In this document: positions 1 to 9,538 of the stretch, in pieces
Position numbering within the stretch: the first letter of the stretch is position 1
How the letters are laid out: every line of letters starts with the position of its first letter
Source: Candidatus Regiella endosymbiont of Tuberolachnus salignus
GTDB lineage: Bacteria > Pseudomonadota > Gammaproteobacteria > Enterobacterales > Enterobacteriaceae
Length of the DNA stretch: 64,000 nt
Reading direction: 5' to 3'
Assembly: GCF_964020115.1 (NCBI RefSeq)
Contig: NZ_OZ026542.1
Coordinates: 1,116,001-1,180,000 of the forward strand
Translations under genes and position numbers: made by a program
Notes under the pieces: model-generated
Seen by the model: only the letters and a program-made list of their open reading frames with translations
The model's database searches: none
What the model was told of the DNA's origin: nothing

Positions 1-58
1 CTGTCGCATCAGTCACCGATTCAGGTAGATCAGGAACCAAAATATCTACGCTCGTCAT
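1..58 (-). CDS. sucB: 2-oxoglutarate dehydrogenase E2 (dihydrolipoyl succinyltransferase), 5' end only
   Basis: Only the first 19 codons are in the window; the rest lies beyond position 1. The translation starts MTSVDILVPDLPESVTDAT, which is the beginning of the lipoyl domain of SucB. It starts 26 bases after the sucA stop codon, as expected for the sdhCDAB-sucABCD transcription unit. SucB forms the core of the 2-oxoglutarate dehydrogenase complex. The identification rests on this short but characteristic start plus position. Confidence 0.9.
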   Translation of the reverse strand, partial: MTSVDILVPDLPESVTDAT

Positions 59-84
59 TATTTTTATACCTTATAATTAAATAA

Positions 85-2898
85 TCAGCTATTTAACGCG
101 TCATTCACCAAATCTTGTTGCTGTTTTTGATGTACTGACATATACCCCACCGCCGGTGATGCTGAAGAAGGGCGACCGGCATAACGTAACGACGCTCCCT
201 GTGGTATCACTTCATAAAAATTATGTTGGCTACAATACCAAGCGCCTTGATTAAGCGGCTCTTCCTGACACCAAACAAAATCACGTACATGGGCGTAATC
301 TTCCAGCAGCTGTTTGATGACAACATGTGGAAACGGATAGAGTTGCTCGATACGTATAATGGCGATATTGGTTTGCTTATTTTCACGACGCTGTTTTAGT
401 AAGTCATAATAGACTTTGCCTGAACAGATCAGGACGCGGTCAATTTTTTTCGCATTCAGTGGATCAATCTCACCAATGGCGGGTTGAAAAGTGCCATTGG
501 CCAATTCGTCAAGAGAAGAGGTCGCCAAGGGATGACGGAGCAACGATTTGGGTGACATAACAATCAATGGCCGACGCATACCGCGTAACGCTTGACGACG
601 TAACATGTGGTAAACCTGTGCCGGTGTTGATGGAACGCAGACTTGCATATTTTGCTCAGCACAAAGTTGCAGATAACGTTCCAAACGGGCAGAAGAATGT
701 TCAGGGCCCTGGCCTTCGTAACCATGTGGTAATAACATGACTAAACCACACATTCTGCCCCATTTTTGTTCACCCGAGCTGATAAACTGATCGATAACCA
801 CTTGCGCGCCATTGGCAAAGTCGCCAAATTGCGCCTCCCAGATGGTTAAGGTGCGCGGTTCAGCGGTCGCATAGCCGTATTCAAATGCCAGTACCGCTTC
901 TTCTGATAGCACTGAATCCCAAACTTGAAATTTGCCTGCTGGCTTCTGGGTATCTTTGATATTGGCTAATGGCAGGTAAACAGAGCCGTCTTCCTGATTA
1001 TGAATTACGGCATGACGATGAAAGAAAGTCCCACGGGCGGCATCTTCACCCGATAAACGCACAGAAATGCCTTCATCAATCAGAGTGGCGTAAGCCAAAT
1101 TTTCAGCGGCACCCCAGTCAAATGGCTTATTTTCTTCTATCATTTTGCGCCGATCAGAGTAAATTTTATCCACGCGCGGTTGCATTGTTATCGTGTCTGG
1201 TACAGTGCTAATAGATTGGGCTAAGTTTTGTAAATGTTGCTTATCCACTTGGCTGTGATACTCGGCGTCCCATTCATGCTTAAGATAAGGAGACCAGGTA
1301 TCAGAATTCATTGTCATCGGACGCCATTCTTTAACCACGCAATCGCCGTGCTCTAAAGCATCACGATACAAATTGGCTTTTTCCGTATCCTCTCCCGGAT
1401 TAATTATTTTTTGTTCAATGAGCTTATCAGCATAGATTTTACGCGGCGTAGGATGTTGGGTGATTTTCTGATACATAAGAGGTTGTGTTGCATTGGGCTC
1501 GTCCGCTTCGTTATGGCCGTGGCGCCGATAACAGACTAAATCAATCATCACATCGCGTTTAAATTTGTTCCGAAAATCTAAGGCTACGCGGGTGACAAAG
1601 GCCACTGCTTCCGGATCATCGGCATTAACGTGAAAAATCGGTGCTTGCACCATTTTAGCAATGTCAGTGCAGTATTCTGTAGAACGCGCATCTTGCGGAT
1701 TAGAAGTAGTAAAACCAATCTGGTTGTTAATCACAATACGTATGGTACCACCCACTTCATAACCGCGTGCTTGTGACATATTTAGCGTTTCTTGCACCAC
1801 CCCTTGACCGGTAATGGCGGCATCACCGTGAATAGTAATAGGTAATACCTTATCACTTTGCATTTCAGTTAAACGATCACGGCGGGCACGTACTGAGCCT
1901 ATGACTACCGGGCTAACAATTTCTAAATGAGAAGGATTGAACGCTAACGCCAGGTGTATCAGATTTTTTTCTATTGCTAGATCAGATGAAAATCCTTGGT
2001 GATATTTGACGTCACCGGTGCCTAAATTTTTTTTATGTTTGCCGGCAAATTCGTCAAACAAATCTTGAGGCAGTTTTCCGAGTATATTCACTAATACATT
2101 AAGACGTCCGCGATGCGCCATCCCCAACACCACTTCGCTGGTTTTACTTTTACCGGCATGGCGGATCATTTCTTTTAGTAAAACGATCAGAGAATCGCCG
2201 CCTTCCAATGAAAAGCGTTTAGCGCCAGGGAACTTGGTACCTAAATAACGCTCCAACCCTTCAGCGGCAGTGAGTTCGTCAAGAAAGCGGCGTTTTTCAT
2301 CGTCATTAAACAACGGTTTACCCACTACTGATTCAATGTGCTGTTGGATCCAGCGCTTTTCTTCCGTATTGGTAATGTGCATATATTCAATGCCGATCGA
2401 TCCACAATAAGTTTGTTCAAGCGCTTGACAGAGATCAGCCAATTTCATGGTGTCTTTGCCAACGACAAAAGAACCGACATTAAAGGTTTCCTGCAAATCA
2501 CTTTTAGTCAAATGATGAAAGCCGGGGTCAAGCTCAGGAACAGGCTTCTGCTGCCACAAACCAAGAGGATCAAGATTGGCGTGTTGATGACCACGAAAAC
2601 GGAATGCATTGATCAATTGCAGTACTTTAACTTGTTTTGCATCTGCTTGTGGATCATGTGAAGAACAAGAAGTCTTAGCCATTTTCGCTAATCGGCGAAG
2701 CTCATCACGTATTTTGGAATGGAATTGTTCTGGTTGGTTTTCTATCGTCGCGGGGAGTTGTTGGAAAATGGAACGCCAATGCTGGTCAACAGAAGCGGCG
2801 TCGGTTAAATAATCTTCATAGAGCTGTTCTATATAAGACTGGTTTGCACCAGCCAAATAGGAGGAATCCAGCCAAGCTCCCATGGTGCTGTTTTGCAT
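85..2898 (-). CDS. sucA: 2-oxoglutarate dehydrogenase E1 component
   Basis: Thiamine-diphosphate-dependent decarboxylase of the cytoplasmic 2-oxoglutarate dehydrogenase complex, which feeds succinyl-CoA into the TCA cycle. The protein has 937 residues, close to the E. coli length. It shows the family motifs AHRGRLNVL (residues 261-269), HGDAAITGQG (357-366, cofactor-binding region) and RRHGHNEADEP near residue 480, with the usual C-terminal transketolase-like pyrimidine and C domains. It lies between sdhB and sucB in the normal order. The space to sdhB is 196 bases and carries ERIC sequences, so transcription or stability at this joint may differ from relatives. No sign of decay. Confidence 0.98.
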   Translation of the reverse strand: MQNSTMGAWLDSSYLAGANQSYIEQLYEDYLTDAASVDQHWRSIFQQLPATIENQPEQFHSKIRDELRRLAKMAKTSCSSHDPQADAKQVKVLQLINAFRFRGHQHANLDPLGLWQQKPVPELDPGFHHLTKSDLQETFNVGSFVVGKDTMKLADLCQALEQTYCGSIGIEYMHITNTEEKRWIQQHIESVVGKPLFNDDEKRRFLDELTAAEGLERYLGTKFPGAKRFSLEGGDSLIVLLKEMIRHAGKSKTSEVVLGMAHRGRLNVLVNILGKLPQDLFDEFAGKHKKNLGTGDVKYHQGFSSDLAIEKNLIHLALAFNPSHLEIVSPVVIGSVRARRDRLTEMQSDKVLPITIHGDAAITGQGVVQETLNMSQARGYEVGGTIRIVINNQIGFTTSNPQDARSTEYCTDIAKMVQAPIFHVNADDPEAVAFVTRVALDFRNKFKRDVMIDLVCYRRHGHNEADEPNATQPLMYQKITQHPTPRKIYADKLIEQKIINPGEDTEKANLYRDALEHGDCVVKEWRPMTMNSDTWSPYLKHEWDAEYHSQVDKQHLQNLAQSISTVPDTITMQPRVDKIYSDRRKMIEENKPFDWGAAENLAYATLIDEGISVRLSGEDAARGTFFHRHAVIHNQEDGSVYLPLANIKDTQKPAGKFQVWDSVLSEEAVLAFEYGYATAEPRTLTIWEAQFGDFANGAQVVIDQFISSGEQKWGRMCGLVMLLPHGYEGQGPEHSSARLERYLQLCAEQNMQVCVPSTPAQVYHMLRRQALRGMRRPLIVMSPKSLLRHPLATSSLDELANGTFQPAIGEIDPLNAKKIDRVLICSGKVYYDLLKQRRENKQTNIAIIRIEQLYPFPHVVIKQLLEDYAHVRDFVWCQEEPLNQGAWYCSQHNFYEVIPQGASLRYAGRPSSASPAVGYMSVHQKQQQDLVNDALNS

Positions 2899-2916
2899 TA
2901 TGATCCCTTAAGGTGT

Positions 2917-2950
2917 CATACCCTTAGCCTTTTGAAGGACTGTGGGTATA
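2917..2950. repeat. ERIC remnant (fused terminal repeats)
   Basis: A 34-base stretch beginning CATACCCTTAGCC and ending GACTGTGGGTATA, which are the two outer ends of an ERIC element joined with the whole core missing. The left half matches the left ends of the other copies here and the right half matches the right end of the copy at 60879-61006. It lies 19 bases upstream of the sucA start, in the sucA leader. Read as an internal deletion product; an independent short hairpin is possible. Confidence 0.6.
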
Positions 2951-2979
2951 AGGCTTTAATTTTCATTGTGGTTAATATT

Positions 2980-3087
2980 TATACCCTTCGGTTGCCAGGG
3001 CAACCGACCGATGAGCGTAGACATACTACGTGATTCGGGCGGACACCCGCAGCCAACAACGCGGCGGCTTCAAAGGCGAAGGGTATA
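2980..3087 (+). repeat. ERIC element, copy A (108 bp, internally shortened)
   Basis: Bounded by TATACCC and GGGTATA terminal inverted repeats, in the sdhB-sucA space, ending 7 bases from the sdhB stop codon. It shares with copies B, C and E the core GTAGA..CTACGTGATTCGG and the right part GCAGCCAACAACGCGG. It is opposite in orientation to copies C and E, as judged by the conserved small open frame beginning MSVD. About 20 bases are missing from its left arm compared with copy B. ERICs are non-autonomous palindromic repeats of enterobacteria that fold into long RNA hairpins. Confidence 0.85.
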
Positions 3088-3094
3088 AACTAAA

Positions 3095-3811
3095 TTATGC
3101 ACTACGCTGTAATAACATAGATTTAATATGGCCAATTGCCCGCGTAGGGTTGAGTCCTTTGGGGCAAACGCTGACACAATTCATGATACTGTGGCAACGA
3201 AAAACACTGAAAGCATCGTCGAGATCGTCTAAACGCGATTCGGTTTCAGTATCTCTACTGTCTATTAAGAAACGATAGGCTGCCAGTAAGCCGGCAGGGC
3301 CAATAAATTTATCAGGATTCCACCAAAATGAAGGGCAAGAGGTAGAGCAACAAGCGCAGAGTATACATTCATATAATCCATCTAACTTTGCTCGCTGTTC
3401 TGGAGATTGTAAATACTCACGGGCGGGTGGATTTTTGCCATCGTTGAGCAGATAAGGCTTAATTTTTTCATATTGTGTATAAAATTGAGCCATATCAACC
3501 ACCAGATCACGCACCACAGGCAAGCCGGGAAGAGGTCGGATGACAATTTTTTTGCCTTTTCTTATCAAGGTTGATAAGGGGGTAATGCAAGCGAGGCCAT
3601 TTTTACCATTCATATTCAAGCCATCAGAGCCACAAACCCCTTCACGGCATGAACGACGAAAAGCCAAGGTTGGATCCTTTTCTTTTAACTGGATGAGAGC
3701 ATCTAGCAACATCATATCGCGCCCCTCAGGAGCCTCTAGGGTTGCGTCCTGCATATGGGGGGCATTATCAACATCCGGATTGTAACGATAAATTGAAAAT
3801 TCAAGCTTCAT
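3095..3811 (-). CDS. sdhB: Succinate dehydrogenase iron-sulfur subunit
   Basis: Carries electrons from the SdhA flavin to ubiquinone in the inner-membrane succinate dehydrogenase complex. All three cluster motifs are present in the 238-residue protein: CREGVCGSDG with a following Cys for 2Fe-2S, CILCACCSTSCP for 4Fe-4S and CHSIMNCVSVCPKG for 3Fe-4S. Length and C-terminus match E. coli SdhB. It lies 26 bases downstream of sdhA. Confidence 0.98.
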   Translation of the reverse strand: MKLEFSIYRYNPDVDNAPHMQDATLEAPEGRDMMLLDALIQLKEKDPTLAFRRSCREGVCGSDGLNMNGKNGLACITPLSTLIRKGKKIVIRPLPGLPVVRDLVVDMAQFYTQYEKIKPYLLNDGKNPPAREYLQSPEQRAKLDGLYECILCACCSTSCPSFWWNPDKFIGPAGLLAAYRFLIDSRDTETESRLDDLDDAFSVFRCHSIMNCVSVCPKGLNPTRAIGHIKSMLLQRSA

Positions 3812-3837
3812 TATTTTTTCCTCTACAATCCGTTAAT

Positions 3838-5604
3838 TCAATAAGAACGCACCTTGGGTTGAAATTCCTTCAGGTGTTTCGGTGCCAGATTGACTTTGCG
3901 ACGTGTCATGCTTTCAGTTTGTGGCAAATAGAGTGAGTGACATAACCAATTCGCATCATCACGCTCTGGAAAGTCAAAGCGGCTGTGCGCGCCGCGACTT
4001 TCGGTACGGAAATTAGCGGAAACGGCTGTAGCATAGGCGGTTTCCATCAAATTATCCAGTTCAAGGCATTCGATACGCTGCGTATTAAACTCACTGGAAG
4101 TGTCATCCAAACGTGCTCCTTTTAAGCGCTCGCGGATCATTTTCAGCTCGGCTAACCCCTTGGCCATGGCATCCCCTTCTCGGAATACCGAAAAATTATT
4201 TTGCATGCAAGCTTGGAGATCTTTGCGAATGGTAACGGGATCTTCACCAGTACGGGTATTTTGCCACCGGTTCATGCGCTGCAAGGACATTTCAATATCC
4301 GACTCAGTGGCATCACAGAGCGAGCCTTGTTCTTCCAGTGATGCTGCTAAATGCTTACCGGCGGCACGACCAAATACAATGAGATCCAGTAGGGAATTAC
4401 CCCCGAGACGATTGGCACCATGTACCGAAACACAAGCAATTTCACCGACGGCGAATAAACCTGGGATCACCACATCTTCCCCTTTTTCATTCACTGTTAT
4501 CGCTTGACCACTTATTTTAGTGGGAATGCCGCCCATCATGTAATGGCAAGTGGGTATAACAGGGATAGGCTCTTTTACCGGGTCAACATGGGCAAAGGTA
4601 CGTGACAATTCGAGAATACCGGGCAAGCGTGATTCCAACACTTCTTTACCCAAGTGATCCAATTTTAATTTGGCATGCGCCCCCCAAGGGCCATCACAGC
4701 CACGACCCTCGCGGATTTCGATCATAATGGAACGTGCGACCACATCACGCCCGGCCAAATCTTTAGCATTGGGGGCGTAGCGTTCCATAAAACGCTCCCC
4801 GTTTTTATTCAGCAGATAACCGCCTTCGCCACGGCAACCTTCAGTCACTAACACACCGGCGCCGGCAATACCGGTTGGATGAAATTGCCACATTTCCATA
4901 TCCTGCACTGGAACGCCGGCACGCAGCGCCATGCCGACACCATCGCCGGTATTAATGTGTGCATTGGTGGTGGATTGATAAATACGCCCGGCGCCGCCGG
5001 TCGCTAAAATGGTGGCACGTGCTTTGAAGTAAACGATTTCACCGGTTTCCATAGCCATAGCGGTGCAACCCACAATCGCCTTGTCTTGATTTTTAACCAA
5101 ATCCAAAGCATACCATTCAGAAAAAATAGTCGTTTTATTTTTTAGGTTTTGCTGATACAGCGTGTGTAGCAAAGCATGGCCAGTCCGGTCGGCCGCCGCG
5201 GCAGTGCGCGCCGCTTGCTCACCACCAAAATTAAGCGATTGCCCACCAAAGGGACGTTGATAAATACGCCCATCGTCTAAACGAGAAAAAGGCAAACCCA
5301 TATTTTCAACTTCTAAAACCGCCTCTGAGCCGGTTTCGCACATATGTTTGATCGCTTCATAGTCACCAATGTAATCGGAGCCTTTGATCGTGTCATACAT
5401 GTGCCATTGCCAATTATCTGCATGATTATTGCCCAGTGCTACGGTAATCCCCCCTTGCGCGGATACCGTATGAGAACGGGTAGGAAAAACTTTAGAGATT
5501 AATGCACAAGATAATCCCATTTGCGAGATCTGTAACGCGGCACGCATGCCTGCACCGCCCGCACCGATCACAACAGCGTCAAATTCTCTGACGGGCAGCT
5601 TCAT
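3838..5604 (-). CDS. sdhA: Succinate dehydrogenase flavoprotein subunit
   Basis: Oxidises succinate to fumarate with covalently bound FAD. The 588-residue protein begins with the Rossmann motif [10 protein letters not shown]. It has [13 protein letters not shown] around residue 45, holding the His that binds FAD, and GRDVVARSI with the catalytic Arg. The C-terminus [10 protein letters not shown] matches the family. Its ATG directly abuts the sdhD stop codon, indicating coupled translation. Intact. Confidence 0.98.
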   Translation of the reverse strand: MKLPVREFDAVVIGAGGAGMRAALQISQMGLSCALISKVFPTRSHTVSAQGGITVALGNNHADNWQWHMYDTIKGSDYIGDYEAIKHMCETGSEAVLEVENMGLPFSRLDDGRIYQRPFGGQSLNFGGEQAARTAAAADRTGHALLHTLYQQNLKNKTTIFSEWYALDLVKNQDKAIVGCTAMAMETGEIVYFKARATILATGGAGRIYQSTTNAHINTGDGVGMALRAGVPVQDMEMWQFHPTGIAGAGVLVTEGCRGEGGYLLNKNGERFMERYAPNAKDLAGRDVVARSIMIEIREGRGCDGPWGAHAKLKLDHLGKEVLESRLPGILELSRTFAHVDPVKEPIPVIPTCHYMMGGIPTKISGQAITVNEKGEDVVIPGLFAVGEIACVSVHGANRLGGNSLLDLIVFGRAAGKHLAASLEEQGSLCDATESDIEMSLQRMNRWQNTRTGEDPVTIRKDLQACMQNNFSVFREGDAMAKGLAELKMIRERLKGARLDDTSSEFNTQRIECLELDNLMETAYATAVSANFRTESRGAHSRFDFPERDDANWLCHSLYLPQTESMTRRKVNLAPKHLKEFQPKVRSY

Positions 5605-5952
5605 TTAAACACTCCACATCACAATAGTTCCGTATAATAAATAGACTAACAGTGTGATAACCACCATTAACTGTAATACCAGGCGCAAGGCAAGTGGTTT
5701 TACATAATCAGTCAATACTTGCCACAATCCTATCCAAGCATGCACTAAAATCGATAACAATGTCAGCAAGGTAAAAACCTTAGTAAAAATTAAAGCAAAA
5801 AAATTATGCCAAATTTCATAGTTGATATCAGGGGCTATAGCGATAAAACCGACTATATAAAGGACATATAAAAAAATAACTATTGCGGAAGCTCTCAGCA
5901 ATAGCCAGTCATGCACCCCATTGCGCCCCAGTGCAGAAGCGTTGCTTACCAT
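5605..5952 (-). CDS. sdhD: Succinate dehydrogenase membrane anchor subunit
   Basis: A 115-residue membrane anchor with three transmembrane helices. The start was placed at the ATG at 5952, giving [16 protein letters not shown], the conserved family start; a longer frame opens upstream but overlaps sdh[10 protein letters not shown] contains the haem-ligand His and [10 protein letters not shown] the quinone-site Tyr region. It overlaps the end of sdhC by seven bases. Confidence 0.97.
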   Translation of the reverse strand: MVSNASALGRNGVHDWLLLRASAIVIFLYVLYIVGFIAIAPDINYEIWHNFFALIFTKVFTLLTLLSILVHAWIGLWQVLTDYVKPLALRLVLQLMVVITLLVYLLYGTIVMWSV

Positions 5953-6335
5953 AAAAATACTCCAGCCAAAATTGATAGCACTAAGGTTAGCCCGATAACC
6001 ACTTGAGCAGAACGCGTACCGGCGGTTAAACTCTCTGGAATATAGCCGAAATCCATGAGCAAATGACGGATCCCACCGCAAATATGGTAGGCAAGTGCAG
6101 TCAATATCCCCCAAAAAATAAATTTGGCAACAATACTGCTTAGTATCGTTGCCGCTTGCATAAATCCTTCAGGAGAAGAGAGAGAGAGCCCCAGCAACCA
6201 GAGAAGAATACCGACGGCCACGAAAGTGATCACGCCTGAGACGCGGTGTAAAATGGATGCTAATGCGCTGACAGGAAGTTGGATTGTTTGTAAGTCTAAA
6301 TTGATAGGTCTTTGTTTTTTCAAGATTGCACCCAT
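5946..6335 (-). CDS. sdhC: Succinate dehydrogenase cytochrome b556 subunit
   Basis: First gene of the sdh-suc operon, 129 residues, three transmembrane helices. [24 protein letters not shown] and [17 protein letters not shown] (haem-ligand His) are diagnostic of SdhC. It anchors SdhAB and binds haem b with SdhD. Intact and the same length as E. coli SdhC. Confidence 0.97.
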   Translation of the reverse strand: MGAILKKQRPINLDLQTIQLPVSALASILHRVSGVITFVAVGILLWLLGLSLSSPEGFMQAATILSSIVAKFIFWGILTALAYHICGGIRHLLMDFGYIPESLTAGTRSAQVVIGLTLVLSILAGVFLW

Positions 6336-6396
6336 ACTGCCGTAGTTATTTCATTGATTCTAATTTTAAAGAAATAGACTCAAATACCCCCTGAAC

Positions 6397-6425
6397 ATTG
6401 TAGAGGATAACCGCGTTTTTTCACC
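6397..6425 (-). promoter_or_regulatory. Possible sdhC promoter
   Basis: The minus strand carries TACAAT (6397-6402), a good -10 box, about 60 bases upstream of sdhC. The matching -35 region is poor (GGTGAA or GTGAAA at 16-17 base spacing), so an activator would be expected. The operon needs a promoter in this 100-base space because a terminator ends the upstream unit. Weak call. Confidence 0.3.
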
Positions 6426-6433
6426 TATTTTTT

Positions 6434-6458
6434 CTAAAAAAATAGCGCCCAAGGCGCT
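6434..6458 (-). terminator. Rho-independent terminator after cpsG
   Basis: On the minus strand AGCGCC, loop TTG, GGCGCT is followed by a run of seven T. The stem is six GC-rich base pairs (6444-6449 with 6453-6458) and the T tract is 6436-6442. It lies about 50 bases past the cpsG stop codon and separates the polysaccharide cluster from sdhC. Confidence 0.75.
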
Positions 6459-6505
6459 TAATTTCATCATCGTTTATATTATCTAGGTGGGTACGAAGAA
6501 ATCTA

Positions 6506-7876
6506 TTATCGCCTCAGCAAGTTTAATATTTCATTGGTTTTTTTATCTAAAAGTATCTTATTGGCTCGAGATTCTACATTAAGCCGTACCACTGGCTCGG
6601 TATTCGAACTGCGTAAATTAAAACGCCAATCGGCAAAGGCCAAACTGATGCCATCGGTTTCATCAACGCAAATCGCCTCAGGTTGATAAGTTGCGCGCAC
6701 CCGCTCGATGGCTTCAGTGGGATTATCTAATTTAGAATTAATTTCGCCGGAGGCTGGATAAGCCGCCATACGATCCTGCACCATTTGTTCGAGGGTTTTA
6801 TTTTTTACACACAACAACTCTGCTACTAATAACCAAGGGATCATCCCTGAATCACAATAAGCAAAATCACGAAAATAGTGATGTGCACTCATCTCACCGC
6901 CATAGATGGCATCCTCTTCACGCATTCGCTGCTTAATAAAGGCATGACCGGTTTTACATATCACCGCTTGCCCTCCGGCGGCTTGAACGACATCGATGGT
7001 ATTCCAACTAAGACGAGGATCATGAATAATTTTCGCCCCTGGTTTTTTCTGTAAAAAAGCCTCTGCTAATAAACCAACAATATAGTACCCTTCGATAAAC
7101 TGACCTTTATGATCAAACAAAAAGCAGCGATCGAAATCGCCATCAAACGCGATCCCCATATCCGCGCCATAAGCTAATACGGCATCACGGGTTGCTTGTC
7201 GACATTCGGGTAATAATGGATTGGGGATCCCATTAGGAAAGGTGCCATCAGCCTGATGATGCACTTTAATCAGGCTAATCGGCATTTTTAGTTGCTGAAA
7301 GCGCTTTTCCAACGCATCGATAACATGCCCCGCAGCGCCATTACCACTGTTAATCACCAGTTTTAACGGTTTAAAGTGAGTCGGGGTGATATAGCCCATC
7401 AAATGATCGATATAAGCATCAAGAACAGAAATTTGCTGATAGCTGCCTCTTGCTGCGGGATCGACGGCTGAAAATTGATTTAATTCTGCCAAGCGTTGAA
7501 TGGCTAACAAGCCGGTATCGCTACTAATAGGGCGAGCGCCTGCGCCTACCAATTTCATGCCATTATAATCGATTGGATTATGGCTAGCTGTCACTTCAAT
7601 GCCACCGTCAAGAGCAAGATGAAAGGTAGCAAAATACACTTCTTCGGTACCGGCCAGGCCAATATCCAACACATCAGTGCCCGCGTCCTGTAAACCCCGA
7701 CTCAAAGCTAATTTAAGACTTTCACTGGTCAGGCGAACATCACCCCCCACCACCACTTTTTTGGGTTTAACCGATTCCGCATAAGCACGGCCAATGCGGT
7801 AGGCGATATCTTCATTTAATTCATCACCTAATCGCCCACGAATATCATAGGCTTTAAAACAAGATAATTGAGTCAT
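6506..7876 (-). CDS. cpsG: Phosphomannomutase
   Basis: Converts mannose-6-phosphate to mannose-1-phosphate for GDP-mannose. The 456 residues equal the length of E. coli CpsG/ManB. TASHNP holds the phosphoserine, DGDFDR binds Mg2+, [11 protein letters not shown] is the sugar-binding loop and [12 protein letters not shown] the phosphate-binding loop. It is the last gene of the long minus-strand cluster and supplies ManC, Gmd and Rmd encoded further up. A terminator follows. Confidence 0.95.
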   Translation of the reverse strand: MTQLSCFKAYDIRGRLGDELNEDIAYRIGRAYAESVKPKKVVVGGDVRLTSESLKLALSRGLQDAGTDVLDIGLAGTEEVYFATFHLALDGGIEVTASHNPIDYNGMKLVGAGARPISSDTGLLAIQRLAELNQFSAVDPAARGSYQQISVLDAYIDHLMGYITPTHFKPLKLVINSGNGAAGHVIDALEKRFQQLKMPISLIKVHHQADGTFPNGIPNPLLPECRQATRDAVLAYGADMGIAFDGDFDRCFLFDHKGQFIEGYYIVGLLAEAFLQKKPGAKIIHDPRLSWNTIDVVQAAGGQAVICKTGHAFIKQRMREEDAIYGGEMSAHHYFRDFAYCDSGMIPWLLVAELLCVKNKTLEQMVQDRMAAYPASGEINSKLDNPTEAIERVRATYQPEAICVDETDGISLAFADWRFNLRSSNTEPVVRLNVESRANKILLDKKTNEILNLLRR

Positions 7877-7892
7877 AGTTTCACTTTTGTAA

Positions 7893-8816
7893 TTACAAAG
7901 GGGGCAACATATCGAGTTCTTCGTCAGAAAGTCCTGTCGACGCTTTAACCATTTTCCGCTCTATTCCGTTGGCAAAAAGCTGCTGGGCAATTTTCAATGT
8001 GGCTTGTTTTTTTCCCTGTTGTAAGCCTTGTTGTAAGCCTTGTTGTAAGCCTTGTTGTAAGCCTTGTTGCATTCCCTTTTCTATACCTGTTTCTGTTGCA
8101 TAGCTAAGTACCGCGGCGTTATCACGTACGCGTTTTAGCTCTCGTTCATAACGCATCAACTCTTCTTCTGTCCAATAAAACTGATCTAACGCATCATAAG
8201 CTTTTTTTATGACGGTATCTTGACCGATCAACTTCTCCAGCGCTTCTGGGCCTGTCTCTGCCGCATGCTTAAAAAAGTAACACCATTTTTCGATAATGGA
8301 CTCAAGCTGATCTGGACTATCTTTAGTAAACTTAGGTAGTTCAATAAAGGTAAAAGAAAAATCTTTTAAATCATGTGCTCCGTTATCGCGGTCGAGAATC
8401 ACATGATCTGATTTATAATGTGTTTTATCAGGGAACAGCACACAATTGGCGATGGCAATAAAAATAATTTCTTTCAGGTCTCTGTAATCATCTCCTTGAT
8501 TGGCCTGCTGAGAATAGGCTTTGGCGGCATAATATTGCGCCCGTTTCTCAAACCCTTTGCTTTGTGCGACCTGCATTTCGATAATATACTTTGTACCTTC
8601 ACTGTCTTGGCACAACACATCCACGATGCTTTGCTTTTTATAAGCAATCTCCGGATCCTGTATCGGACTCAAAAAACGCACAGATTGTATCTGTTTGCTA
8701 CCGCTAAACTCGAGAATATCATTTAAAAAATGGATAAGAATGTCTTGGTTTTTCTCCGTACCAAAGATCTTCTTAAAAGCAACATCATTTTTGGGGTCAA
8801 GAAATTTGCTAAACAT
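7893..8816 (-). CDS. Rpn family PD-(D/E)XK nuclease / putative transposase
   Basis: Begins [19 protein letters not shown], the signature of the Rpn (recombination-promoting nuclease, YhgA-like) family. The start at 8816 is chosen because AAAGGA precedes it at good spacing; another ATG lies 33 bases upstream. [10 protein letters not shown] followed by YIIEMQ is the PD-(D/E)XK-like active-site region. The C-terminal part carries five QQGL-type four-residue repeats and ends [19 protein letters not shown]. Known members cut DNA and promote RecA-independent recombination, and some are discussed in phage defence. It sits between cpsG and an HAD gene on the same strand and is probably a mobile passenger, not a polysaccharide gene. 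Confidence 0.85.
   Translation of the reverse strand: MFSKFLDPKNDVAFKKIFGTEKNQDILIHFLNDILEFSGSKQIQSVRFLSPIQDPEIAYKKQSIVDVLCQDSEGTKYIIEMQVAQSKGFEKRAQYYAAKAYSQQANQGDDYRDLKEIIFIAIANCVLFPDKTHYKSDHVILDRDNGAHDLKDFSFTFIELPKFTKDSPDQLESIIEKWCYFFKHAAETGPEALEKLIGQDTVIKKAYDALDQFYWTEEELMRYERELKRVRDNAAVLSYATETGIEKGMQQGLQQGLQQGLQQGLQQGKKQATLKIAQQLFANGIERKMVKASTGLSDEELDMLPPL
8015..8074 (-). repeat. 12-bp tandem repeat in the rpn coding region
   Basis: Five successive copies of CTTGTTGTAAGC on the plus strand; the first and last copies are imperfect. Each encodes a four-residue QQGL-type unit, so changes in copy number keep the frame. Such glutamine/glycine repeats are common between the nuclease and C-terminal parts of Rpn proteins. 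Confidence 0.9.
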
Positions 8817-8917
8817 AGTGGAATCCTTTCTTAAAAAAATGGATTTCATTCTATCAAAATTGCTGAGAAAAGTGTAATCATGTGATGGATGCCCTTCTTT
8901 AGCAACTAGCGAAATAG

Positions 8918-9454
8918 CTACAGCTGAGCCATTGCCGCTGCGAGATTTTTTATCTTGATCGCGCCGTAAGAAGTGGCTTCTTCATGATCAGAACCCAATA
9001 AAAACAGCTTGCCCACTCCGGCTGCGCTTCCTGCTTGAATATCAGAAATGTTGTCACCGATTAACATCGAGTTGGCTAGATCAATAGAAAATTTCTTAGC
9101 CGCCTCCAGTATCATGCCTGGAGCGGGCTTTCTGAAAGGGCTCTGTTGTTTATACTGCCCAATGCCTTGTTCGGCATGATAAGGGCAAAAATAAACCGCA
9201 TCAACCGATCCCCCCTGTATCACAAACTGCTCACCCACCCACTTCATCAAGCGATGAAAATCGGCTTCAGTGTAATAACCCCGCCCAATCCCCGCTTGAT
9301 TAGTCACCACAATCACTAAATAACCCGCTTGTTTTGCTGCCGCGACCAGCGTAAAAATACCCTCAACAAAATGAAAATTCTCCTGCTGCCAGACATAACC
9401 ATAGTCCACATTAATCACCCCATCACGATCAAGAAATAAAGCCGGTTTGTGCAT
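8918..9454 (-). CDS. HAD-IIIA phosphatase, GmhB-like (heptose bisphosphate phosphatase family)
   Basis: A 178-residue HAD phosphatase with LFLDRDGVIN (nucleophile DxD), VVTNQAGIGRG (motif II), RKPAPGM and IGDNISDIQAG (motifs III/IV). Overall layout is that of GmhB, which removes the 7-phosphate of D,D-heptose 1,7-bisphosphate. Only the CPYH half of the GmhB zinc site is seen; the second Cys pair is replaced around SPFRKP. No hddA or hddC partner was found in the window, so the substrate is uncertain. It may act on another sugar bisphosphate of the cluster. Confidence 0.75.
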   Translation of the reverse strand: MHKPALFLDRDGVINVDYGYVWQQENFHFVEGIFTLVAAAKQAGYLVIVVTNQAGIGRGYYTEADFHRLMKWVGEQFVIQGGSVDAVYFCPYHAEQGIGQYKQQSPFRKPAPGMILEAAKKFSIDLANSMLIGDNISDIQAGSAAGVGKLFLLGSDHEEATSYGAIKIKNLAAAMAQL

Positions 9455-9538
9455 AAATTTAACTTTCCGAAAATTGAGGGTTTATTGGAAAAAATAGAGG
9501 GTAGAGTAGATTGTGTTTTAATTCATTTTATGAATGTA

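Noticed and set aside
969-1211. Open frames on the plus strand inside sucA, and similar ones across the window
   Set aside because: They are antisense to well-conserved genes, have no recognisable domains or ribosome sites, and follow the codon structure of the opposite strand.
3030-3278. Plus-strand frame from ERIC copy A into sdhB as a gene
   Set aside because: It is the ERIC open frame running antisense into sdhB; it has no independent support.
8015-8074. Short tandem repeat as a CRISPR array
   Set aside because: The 12-base units are contiguous without spacers and lie in frame in the rpn gene.
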